Shown here one piece after another: positions 7,091 to 12,107 of a stretch of 12,107 nt of DNA. The stretch is from assembly GCA_035535035.1 (NCBI GenBank), contig DATLQW010000178.1, forward strand, positions 1 to 12,107, in the 5' to 3' direction. A model generated the notes under the pieces. It made no database searches. It saw nothing but the letters and a program-made list of their open reading frames with translations, and was not told where the DNA came from. Both the position numbers and the translations under genes were made by a program. The stretch's first letter is position 1. Every line of letters starts with the position of its first letter. Source of the DNA: JASHVB01 sp035535035 (GTDB lineage: Bacteria; Pseudomonadota; Alphaproteobacteria; Acetobacterales; Acetobacteraceae).

Positions 7091-7885
7091 ATGGAGGGGC
7101 AGGATAACGGACCGGTCGAGCGGCGGGAAGCTGCGTTGGCCGCAGATGGGGTGGCGATCGTCATCCCTGCCTTCAACGAGGCGATGACCATCGCTTGCCT
7201 CGTCGCAGACTGCCTCGCCTTGCCGGGGCGGCCGCGGGTGATCGTGGTCGACGACGGCTCGACCGATGCGACCGCGGTCCTCGCCGCCGAGGCTGGGGCA
7301 GAGCTGTTGCCGCAGCGGGAGAACCGCGGCAAGGGCGACAGCCTGCGGCGGGGCATGCGCGCTGCGCTCGCGGGGGGTGCGGGGTGGATCGTGACCCTCG
7401 ACGCCGACGGCCAGCACCGGCCCGAAGATGTCCCCCGCCTGCTGGTGATGGCCGAGGCCTGGCCGGGCCATGTGGTGATCGGCGCGCGCTGCAACTGCGG
7501 CGCGGAGCGCGGACCGCCGGCGCGTCTGGTGGCCAACCGAGTGGCGGATTTCTGGGTCTCCTGGGCCGCGCGCCGGCCGGTGGCCGACAGCCAGTCGGGT
7601 TTCCGGGTCTATCCCGCCGCGCTCGCCGCCGCCCTGGTCGGGGGCGCCGGCCGATCGGAGCGCTTCGCCTTCGAGAGCGAGGCGCTGATCGTGGCCGGCC
7701 GCCGCGGCTTCGGCATCGTCGCGGTGTCGATCCCCGCGATCTACGGCCCGGCCTTGCGGCCGAGCCATTTCCGCCCCGTGGCTGATATCGCGCGGATCGT
7801 GCGGATGGTCGCGGCCCGGCTGCTGGCGCGCGGGATGGACCCGGTCGGGCTGTGGCGGTCGCGGCGAGGGGGGCGCAATCAGTAG
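7091..7885 (+). CDS. Family 2 glycosyltransferase (dolichol-phosphate-mannose-synthase-like)
   Basis: A 264-residue GT-A fold transferase with VIPAFNE (24-30), VVDDGSTD (52-59), ENRGKG (77-82), the metal/nucleotide-binding DADGQH (104-109) and DSQSGFR (166-172). It would transfer a sugar from an NDP- or lipid-linked donor. The C-terminal SHFRPVADI...VRMVAARLL could be a membrane-associating helix, but no multi-pass membrane domain follows, so it is a short cytoplasmic or peripheral type. No clear ribosome site precedes the ATG at 7091. An in-frame TTG at 7079, TTG at 7136 (GGGAAG upstream) or GTG at 7151 could also be used; all conserved motifs lie after them. Its divergent neighbour is the halogenase-like gene. 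Such a pair recalls tailoring genes in aryl-polyene/xanthomonadin-type pigment loci, but the ketosynthase and carrier genes of such loci are not present here. Substrate unknown. Confidence 0.85.
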   Translation: MEGQDNGPVERREAALAADGVAIVIPAFNEAMTIACLVADCLALPGRPRVIVVDDGSTDATAVLAAEAGAELLPQRENRGKGDSLRRGMRAALAGGAGWIVTLDADGQHRPEDVPRLLVMAEAWPGHVVIGARCNCGAERGPPARLVANRVADFWVSWAARRPVADSQSGFRVYPAALAAALVGGAGRSERFAFESEALIVAGRRGFGIVAVSIPAIYGPALRPSHFRPVADIARIVRMVAARLLARGMDPVGLWRSRRGGRNQ

Positions 7886-9045
7886 GATTTCGGCAGGTCG
7901 AGCACCCGTTCGGCGAGGTAGCTCAGCACGAGCTCGCGGCTGACCGGGGCAATCCGCGGAATCAGGCTTTCGCGGAAATACCGTTCCACGTGGTATTCCT
8001 CGGCATAGCCCATGCCGCCGTGCGTCATCACCGCCTGTTCGGCGGCGCGGAAGCCTGCCTCGGCGGCGAGGTATTTGGCTGCGTTCGCCGCCGCGCCGCA
8101 GTCCAGGCCCTGGTCGTAGGCCGTGGCCGCCTTCAGCATCATAAGATCGGCGGCTTCGAGTTCCGCCCAGTTGCGCGCCAGTGGATGCTGGATCGCCTGG
8201 TTCTGGCCGATCGGGCGGCCGAACACCACGCGCTCTCGCGCGTAGGCGGTGGCGCGCGCGAGCGCCACCCGGCCGATGCCGATCGCCTCCGCGGCGATCA
8301 GGATGCGCTCCGGGTTCAGCCCGTGCAGGATGGCGCGGAAGCCGTCGCCCTCGGGGCCGATGCGGTCGTCCTCGGGGATCTCCATGTCCTCGAAGAAGAC
8401 CATGTTCGAATCGACCGCGTGGCGGCCCATCTTGCGGATCAGCCGCACCTCGGCGCGGGTGCGGTCGAGGTCGGTGTAGAACAGGCTGAGCCCGTGGCTG
8501 CGCCGTTTCACCTGGTCGAGCGGCGTCGTGCGCGCGAGCAGCAGGATCTTGTTCGCCTCCTGCGCAGTCGAGGTCCAGATCTTGGTCCCGTTCACGACGT
8601 AGCGGTCGCCGCGCTTCTCCGCGCGCGTCTTGATCTCGGTTGTGTTCAGCCCGGCGTCGGGTTCGGTGACACCGAAGCACGCCTTGTCCTGGCCTGCGAT
8701 CAGCGGCGGCAACATGCGCGCCTTCTGCGCCTCGGTGCCGCCAACCACCACCGGGTGCAGGCCGAAGATGTTGATATGGATCGCCGAGGCGCCGGACATC
8801 GCCGCGCCCGATTCGGCCACCGCCTGCATCATAAGTGCCGCCTCGGTGATCCCGAGCCCGGCGCCGCCGTAGGCTTCGGGCATGGCGATGCCGAGCCAGT
8901 TACCTGCCGCCATGGCGCGATAGAAACCCTCGGGAAAGGTGGCGCTGCGCTCGCGTTCCAGCCAGTAGGAATCATCGAAGCGGGCGCACAGACGCAGCAC
9001 CTCGTCGCGGATCTGCTGTTGTTCGGGGCTGAGGGCGAAATCCAT
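7879..9045 (-). CDS. Acyl-CoA dehydrogenase (single-subunit type)
   Basis: A 388-residue acyl-CoA dehydrogenase containing all the usual elements in one chain: FGVTEPDAGLNTTEI (124-138), VNGTKIWTSTA (151-161), LNPERI (243-248) with E246 at the isovaleryl-CoA-dehydrogenase-type base position, YARERVVFGRPIG (268-280) and THGGMGYAEEYHVERYF (341-357). The C-terminal loop reads IPRIAPVSREL, so the medium-chain-type base (YEGT) is absent. It would oxidise an acyl-CoA to the 2-enoyl-CoA and pass electrons to an electron-transfer flavoprotein. It is distinct from the two-subunit pair to its left. Its last 7 bases overlap the convergent glycosyltransferase gene. The start codon ATG at 9045 has only a weak purine stretch upstream. 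It is divergent from paaA, with 104 bp between, which hints at shared control with aromatic catabolism, though nothing in the sequence proves it. Confidence 0.92.
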   Translation of the reverse strand: MDFALSPEQQQIRDEVLRLCARFDDSYWLERERSATFPEGFYRAMAAGNWLGIAMPEAYGGAGLGITEAALMMQAVAESGAAMSGASAIHINIFGLHPVVVGGTEAQKARMLPPLIAGQDKACFGVTEPDAGLNTTEIKTRAEKRGDRYVVNGTKIWTSTAQEANKILLLARTTPLDQVKRRSHGLSLFYTDLDRTRAEVRLIRKMGRHAVDSNMVFFEDMEIPEDDRIGPEGDGFRAILHGLNPERILIAAEAIGIGRVALARATAYARERVVFGRPIGQNQAIQHPLARNWAELEAADLMMLKAATAYDQGLDCGAAANAAKYLAAEAGFRAAEQAVMTHGGMGYAEEYHVERYFRESLIPRIAPVSRELVLSYLAERVLDLPKSY

Positions 9046-9086
9046 GGGTCGGGTCCGTTGTTAATCACAGGCACCATAGCGCCGGT

Positions 9087-9116
9087 TTGCCGCCCGACCA
9101 GCCCCGGCAGTATGCT
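9087..9116 (+). promoter_or_regulatory. Candidate sigma-70 promoter of paaAB
   Basis: TTGCCG (9087-9092) and TATGCT (9111-9116) are separated by 18 bp, with a predicted start near 9123 and a leader of about 27 nt carrying the AGGAGA ribosome site at 9138-9143. The match and placement are good for a GC-rich organism. I see no PaaR- or PaaX-like operator in the region. Confidence 0.45.
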
Positions 9117-9149
9117 GGAGCACATGCCCGATGGCGCAGGAGATGGAGA

Positions 9150-10139
9150 GTGTACAGCCAGGCCCTCGATCAGCGCGGCGCGGCGGCGCCGGATGGCGAA
9201 CCGGCGGCGCTGACGGCGGGCTTCCAGGCCCGCATCGATGCCGAGGACAAGATCGAACCCAACGACTGGATGCCGGAGGCGTATCGTCGCACTCTGATCC
9301 GTCAGATCAGCCAGCACGCGCATTCCGAGATCGTCGGTATGGGGCCCGAGGGCAATTGGATCACGCGCGCTCCCAGCCTGCGACGTAAGGCGGCGCTGCT
9401 GGCCAAGGTGCAGGACGAATGCGGTCACGGCGTCTATCTCTACGCCGCCGCCGAAACCCTGGGGGTCGCGCGAGAGGAGCTGGTCGATCAGCTCCTGAGC
9501 GGGCGTGCGAAATACAGCTCAATTTTCAACTATCCAGCCGTGAGCTGGGCGGACATCGGCGCCATCGGCTGGCTGGTCGACGGCGCGGCGATCATGAACC
9601 AGATCCCGCTGTGCCGCTGCTCGTACGGTCCCTACGCGCGGGCGATGATCCGCATATGCAAGGAAGAGAGCTTCCACCAGCGCCAGGGCTTCGAGATCAT
9701 GCTGACCCTGTGCCGCGGTACCGCCGCGCAGCAGGCGATGGCGCAGGACGCGCTGGATCGCTGGTGGTGGCCGGTGCTGATGATGTTCGGGCCTCCCGAT
9801 TCCGAAAGCCAGCACTCGGACCGATCGATGCGCTGGAAGATCAAGCGCTTCACCAATGATGGGCTGCGGCAGAAGTTCATCGATGCGACGGTACCGCAGG
9901 CGCAGTATCTGGGGCTGACGCTCCCGGACCCGGCGCTGCGCTTCGACGCAGTGACCGGCCACTGGCTGATCGGCCCGATAGACTGGGGCGAGTTCCGCCG
10001 GGTGCTTGCCGGCGGCGGCGCCTGCAACCGCGAGCGGCTGGAAACTCGCCGGCAGGCACATGCCGACGGCGCCTGGGTGCGCGCAGCGGCCCGGGCCTAC
10101 GCCGAAAAGCACGCCTCTCCGGCGCGGCAGGCGGCGTGA
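9150..10139 (+). CDS. paaA: 1,2-phenylacetyl-CoA epoxidase catalytic subunit PaaA
   Basis: A 329-residue PaaA, the diiron catalytic subunit of the enzyme that epoxidises the aromatic ring of phenylacetyl-CoA with O2 and reductant. Family hallmarks are MYSQALD at the N-terminus, KIEPNDWMPEAYR (34-46), QISQHAHSEIVG (52-63), NWITRAPSLRRK (69-80) and FTNDGLRQKF (234-243). Likely iron ligands are E60, E90-x-x-H93, E173-x-x-H176 and possibly D144; these are inferred from the four-helix diiron pattern. The GTG at 9150 is chosen because AGGAGA (9138-9143) sits 6 nt upstream and the protein then begins exactly like PaaA; an upstream TTG at 9087 would add 21 unrelated residues. Compared with common PaaA as I recall it, G65 and C91 replace Leu and Ala in MLPEGNW and QDEAGHG. 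The stop overlaps paaB by 4 bases. Confidence 0.96.
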   Translation: MYSQALDQRGAAAPDGEPAALTAGFQARIDAEDKIEPNDWMPEAYRRTLIRQISQHAHSEIVGMGPEGNWITRAPSLRRKAALLAKVQDECGHGVYLYAAAETLGVAREELVDQLLSGRAKYSSIFNYPAVSWADIGAIGWLVDGAAIMNQIPLCRCSYGPYARAMIRICKEESFHQRQGFEIMLTLCRGTAAQQAMAQDALDRWWWPVLMMFGPPDSESQHSDRSMRWKIKRFTNDGLRQKFIDATVPQAQYLGLTLPDPALRFDAVTGHWLIGPIDWGEFRRVLAGGGACNRERLETRRQAHADGAWVRAAARAYAEKHASPARQAA

Positions 10140-10423
10140 CGGAGGCCCAGGTGCCCTTGTGGGAGGTGTTCATCCGTTCCCGCACCGGGCTCGCGCACCA
10201 GCACGTGGGCTCGATCCACGCCGCCGACGCCGAGCTGGCCTTGCAGGCGGCGCGCGACACCTACACCCGTCGCGGCGAGGGGCTCTCGATCTGGGTGGTG
10301 CCGTCCGTGGCGATTACCGCGAGCGACCCCGGCGACAAGGGGCCGCTGTTCGAGCCGGGGGCCACCAAGCCCTACCGCCATCCCACATTCTACACGGTAC
10401 CGGACGAGGTCGGGCACATGTAG
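10136..10423 (+). CDS. paaB: 1,2-phenylacetyl-CoA epoxidase subunit PaaB
   Basis: A 95-residue PaaB, recognised by PLWEVFIRSRTGLAHQHVGS (7-26), the HA-D--AL-ARD-YTRR region (28-45) and EGLSIWVV (48-55). PaaB is a small non-catalytic subunit needed for activity of the epoxidase in characterised systems; it bridges PaaA/PaaC assemblies. The GTG start at 10136 overlaps the paaA stop (GTGA), indicating coupled translation. In most bacteria paaC, paaD and paaE follow directly. Here a possible terminator and a cold-shock gene follow instead, so the structural subunit, the iron-sulfur assembly protein and the reductase must be encoded elsewhere or be missing. Confidence 0.95.
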   Translation: MTEAQVPLWEVFIRSRTGLAHQHVGSIHAADAELALQAARDTYTRRGEGLSIWVVPSVAITASDPGDKGPLFEPGATKPYRHPTFYTVPDEVGHM

Positions 10424-10444
10424 CTGTCCGCCGCGGGGAAGGCG

Positions 10445-10470
10445 GGGCCGATCCGGCCCTGGTATTTTCC
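10445..10470 (+). terminator. Possible rho-independent terminator after paaB
   Basis: GGGCCG (10445-10450) pairs with CGGCCC (10454-10459) around a 3-nt loop and is followed by TGGTATTTT, a modest T-rich tail. It lies 22 bp after the paaB stop, the expected place for the end of a paaAB transcript. Confidence 0.4.
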
Positions 10471-10546
10471 CTCCGATGGGCGTATATGCCGCCGATTGGC
10501 GCTTTTCGGTCGGGCTCGCGTGCCTTGTCGGCTTATGCCGGCGCAT

Positions 10547-10574
10547 TTGTGTTCCCTGAATGGAAAAGTAAGAT
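10547..10574 (+). promoter_or_regulatory. Candidate promoter of the cold-shock gene
   Basis: TTGTGT (10547-10552) and TAAGAT (10569-10574) with a 16-bp spacer would start transcription near 10581 and give a leader of about 40 nt. The leader would begin inside a hairpin, GGCCCGC/GCGGGTC (10576-10582 and 10588-10594, loop ACGGT), which might affect leader stability. Read by eye. Confidence 0.33.
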
Positions 10575-10620
10575 CGGCCCGCACGGTGCGGGTCGCCAAG
10601 TCTTCGGAGAATACGGTGCC

Positions 10621-10827
10621 ATGGCAACCGGAACAGTGAAGTGGTTCAACGGCCAGAAGGGCTATGGGTTCATCCAGCCCGATGACGGCTCGAAGGACGT
10701 GTTCGTGCACATCTCGGCCGTCGAGCGGTCGGGCATGGGCAGCCTGAACGAGGGGCAGAAGGTTGCCTTCGACCTCGAGCGCGGGCAGCAGGGCAAGTTC
10801 TCGGCGGTGAATCTGAAGCGCGCCTGA
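10621..10827 (+). CDS. Cold-shock domain protein (CspA family)
   Basis: A 68-residue single cold-shock domain, the standard length. It begins MATGTVKWFNGQKGYGFIQP with RNP1 KGYGFI (13-18) and RNP2 VFVHI (27-31), the nucleic-acid-binding surface that melts RNA secondary structure or binds single-stranded DNA. The end, GKFSAVNLKRA, is typical of alphaproteobacterial copies. A CGGAGAA at 10605-10611 serves as ribosome site, 9 nt before the ATG. Longer upstream open frames give no family match and the domain is complete from this ATG. Which of the several csp paralogues usual in this group it is cannot be decided, and the sequence does not show whether it is cold-induced. Confidence 0.96.
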   Translation: MATGTVKWFNGQKGYGFIQPDDGSKDVFVHISAVERSGMGSLNEGQKVAFDLERGQQGKFSAVNLKRA

Positions 10828-10834
10828 GGATTTC

Positions 10835-10878
10835 GGCCGGCGTTGCCCATCCCGGGCGGCGCCGGTCCCCTTCGGGGG
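10835..10878 (+). repeat. Tandem hairpins between the cold-shock and small-protein genes
   Basis: CCGGCG (10837-10842) pairs with CGCCGG (10860-10865), enclosing an inner GCCC/GGGC stem. It is followed at once by CCCC-TTCG-GGGG (10867-10878), a classic stable UUCG tetraloop hairpin. No T-run follows, so this is a weak or rho-dependent terminator at best. It may instead protect the 3' end of a short cold-shock mRNA. Confidence 0.5.
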
Positions 10879-10912
10879 TATCCGCGGGGATGCGCCGCGG
10901 CGGAGACACCCA

Positions 10913-11110
10913 ATGTCGCCGACCTATAAATTCGCCACCGGCCAGCAAGTCGCGTTCGTTCCCGCCGCCACCGGCGAGAACGTGCCCCGGGGTCCCTATG
11001 TCGTGGTCCGCTGCCTGCCGTTCGAAGGGCGGGACTGCGCTTATCGCGTCAAGCACATGAGTGACGGACACGAGCGGGTGATCGCCGAAGCCCGGCTCAG
11101 CCAACGCTGA
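10913..11110 (+). CDS. Small uncharacterised protein, 65 residues
   Basis: I do not recognise a named family. The protein begins MSPTYKFATGQQVAFVP and continues with GPYVVVRCLPFEGRDCAYRV, then HERVIAEARL. The alternating hydrophobic and charged pattern suggests a compact all-beta, SH3-like barrel, and I recall similar unnamed small proteins in other alphaproteobacteria. It is cytoplasmic by composition, with no signal peptide or membrane segment; two cysteines (C34, C42) are present. GGAG (10902-10905) lies 7 nt before the ATG, which supports translation. It starts 85 bp after the cold-shock gene on the same strand and might share its transcript through the intervening hairpins. A CCGCGG pair (10882-10887, 10895-10900) just before the ribosome site could fold over it. 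A hairpin follows the stop. Function unknown. Confidence 0.75.
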   Translation: MSPTYKFATGQQVAFVPAATGENVPRGPYVVVRCLPFEGRDCAYRVKHMSDGHERVIAEARLSQR

Positions 11111-11112
11111 TC

Positions 11113-11140
11113 GCCGCGCCTCGCGCGGCCATCCTTCTCA
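11113..11140 (+). terminator. Probable terminator after the small-protein gene
   Basis: GCCGCGC (11113-11119) pairs perfectly with GCGCGGC (11123-11129) around a CTC loop and begins 2 bp after the stop codon. The following CATCCTTCTCAC is pyrimidine-rich rather than a clean T-run, so termination strength is uncertain. Confidence 0.45.
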
Positions 11141-11287
11141 CAGTCACAGACGCCGGCTATCGCAGATGTCGGGCATGCCCGGGGCGATGGGCCCGAGCGA
11201 TGTCGCGCGTGCAGACCGGCTCCGTCCGCGGCCGGGAGGCTGCGTTCCTGGCAAGTCCCGCTTGTCTGTGCGCGCGACGTCCGCGGC

Positions 11288-11316
11288 TTGACGGGCGCCG
11301 ACCCGGCGCCTAAACG
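11288..11316 (+). promoter_or_regulatory. Promoter of tRNA-Asp
   Basis: TTGACG (11288-11293) and TAAACG (11311-11316) are separated by exactly 17 bp. Transcription would begin near 11322, about 10 nt before the mature tRNA. The spacer is itself a perfect inverted repeat, GGCGCCG-ACC-CGGCGCC (11294-11310). The -10 match is weak but position and -35 are convincing. Confidence 0.5.
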
Positions 11317-11331
11317 CACCGCGCTGCCGCT

Positions 11332-11408
<77 letters not shown>

Positions 11409-11597
11409 GCGGCTGGCAGCCACGCCGTATCCTCTTTCTGGCCGTTTCGGGTGCTGCCTCGCGGTGCCGCGGGGCGCGGGGCATATGGCGGTGCACAACG
11501 GAAGGGGCTAAGGTCCGGCGCGCCGCCGCACGGGCGGATGTGCTGGCCGGGTCGTCGGGGCGGTTTGCTGCGGCAGGCCCGCGGAAAGGGAGCGTGG

Positions 11598-11963
11598 ATG
11601 CCGTACGTTCTTCCGGGTTATCTGCCGATCCTGGTGTTCATGGTCATCGCCGGGGTCATCGCGGTCGCCATGGTCGGCGGTTCGTTGCTGGCTGCGCGGC
11701 AGAAACCGTACCCGGAAAAACTCTCGGCCTATGAATGCGGATTCGAAGCGTTCGACGACGCCCGCCGCCCGTTCGACGTGCGCTACTACCTGGTGGCGAT
11801 CCTGTTCATCATCTTCGACCTGGAAGTGGCGTTCCTGTTCCCCTGGGCGGTCAGCCTGGGCGCGACCCGCCTGTTCGGGTTCCTGTCGATGATGGGTTTC
11901 CTCAGCGTGCTGACCGTCGGGTTCATCTATGAATGGTGCAAGGGCGCGCTGGAATGGGAGTGA
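11598..11963 (+). CDS. nuoA: NADH-quinone oxidoreductase subunit A (complex I)
   Basis: A 121-residue NuoA/ND3, a membrane-arm subunit of proton-pumping NADH:quinone oxidoreductase near the quinone site. Three membrane helices are visible at about 8-31, 62-85 and 92-112. The family-defining loop YECGFE (45-50) lies between helices 1 and 2, and FDLEVAFLFPW (73-83), with the conserved acidic pair D74 and E76, lies in helix 2. The ATG at 11598 is supported by AAGGGAG about 6 nt upstream and by normal family length; the frame is open further upstream but without family features. nuoB begins 4 bp after the stop, as usual for the nuo operon. I see no clear promoter in 11409-11597, so it may be read in part from the tRNA promoter. 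Confidence 0.97.
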   Translation: MPYVLPGYLPILVFMVIAGVIAVAMVGGSLLAARQKPYPEKLSAYECGFEAFDDARRPFDVRYYLVAILFIIFDLEVAFLFPWAVSLGATRLFGFLSMMGFLSVLTVGFIYEWCKGALEWE

Positions 11964-11967
11964 TCGC

Positions 11968-12107
11968 ATGAGCGGCACCGCCATCGCCTGGAATCGCGAT
12001 GCTCTCCCGCCCGGGCCGGAGCAGGACGCGGTGATCAAGGGCATCACCGGGGAGATCGCCGACAAGGGCTTCCTGGTCGCCAATCTCGACAAGGTGGTGA
12101 ACTGGGC
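11968..12107 (+). CDS. nuoB: NADH-quinone oxidoreductase subunit B (N-terminus; 3' end outside window)
   Basis: The first 46 residues of NuoB, ending GITGEIADKGFLVANLDKVVNW at the window edge (quoted in part: KGFLVANLDKVVNW matches the conserved start of the NuoB core). NuoB carries the N2 iron-sulfur cluster that hands electrons to quinone; the cysteine ligands lie beyond the edge and cannot be checked. GGGAG at 11956-11960, inside the nuoA 3' end, precedes the ATG by 7 nt. Its place 4 bp after nuoA confirms the nuoAB order. Confidence 0.93.
   Translation, partial: MSGTAIAWNRDALPPGPEQDAVIKGITGEIADKGFLVANLDKVVNW

Noticed and set aside
5798..8680. The halogenase-like frame read as a 960-residue fusion protein
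   Set aside because: The frame is open back to 8680, but the extra N-terminal part is out-of-frame acyl-CoA dehydrogenase and antisense glycosyltransferase sequence. Family features begin only at the ATG at 7069.
9087..9149. Upstream TTG start for paaA
   Set aside because: It would add 21 Arg/Trp-rich residues foreign to PaaA and would start inside the likely promoter. The GTG at 9150 has AGGAGA 6 nt upstream and the normal N-terminus.
7852..9213. A 453-residue plus-strand open frame over the acyl-CoA dehydrogenase
   Set aside because: It is antisense to a gene with all dehydrogenase motifs, and has low-complexity composition with no recognisable domain.
10006..10827. A 273-residue frame ending in the cold-shock domain, suggesting a fusion
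   Set aside because: The part before 10621 is out-of-frame paaA/paaB sequence and intergenic DNA. The 68-residue domain alone is standard length with its own ribosome site.

Overview
This GC-rich, gene-dense window most resembles an alphaproteobacterial chromosome, probably Rhodospirillales/Acetobacteraceae. The grounds are codon usage, a Hanks-type kinase with a DUF4384-like tail, a tRNA-Asp gene just upstream of nuoA, and the flavour of the acyl-CoA dehydrogenase and phenylacetyl-CoA epoxidase genes. That placement is inference. I see no phage gene, insertion sequence, CRISPR array or plasmid function.

Layout, left to right. (1) Positions 1-2036, minus strand: a membrane-anchored serine/threonine kinase whose 3' end lies outside the window. 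(2) Positions 2334-5752, plus strand: a tight three-gene operon of a ketopantoate-reductase-family enzyme and the two halves of a PimC/PimD-type heteromeric acyl-CoA dehydrogenase. (3) Positions 5798-7069, minus: a flavoprotein with the full set of flavin-dependent halogenase motifs. It is divergent from a family 2 glycosyltransferase (7091-7885, plus), with only 21 bp between the two start codons. (4) Positions 7879-9045, minus: a third, self-contained acyl-CoA dehydrogenase, overlapping the glycosyltransferase tail to tail by 7 bp. (5) Positions 9150-10423, plus: paaA and paaB of the phenylacetyl-CoA epoxidase, without paaCDE after them. (6) Housekeeping genes on the plus strand: a cold-shock protein, a 65-residue conserved-looking small protein, tRNA-Asp(GTC), nuoA and the beginning of nuoB.

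The left and centre are mainly acyl-CoA and aromatic-acid catabolism. The two-subunit dehydrogenase would introduce a double bond into an acyl-CoA (the family precedent is pimeloyl-CoA), and the reductase encoded with it would act on a 2-oxo or related acid. PaaAB are part of the enzyme that epoxidises phenylacetyl-CoA. The halogenase-like protein and glycosyltransferase look like a small specialised-metabolism or pigment/lipid-tailoring pair inserted between catabolic genes; this is the least explained part of the window. The right end is core physiology (cold shock, tRNA, respiratory complex I).

Limits: the kinase and nuoB are cut by the window edges. Promoters and terminators are read by eye from consensus and base pairing. 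Family assignments are from motif recognition, not database searches.
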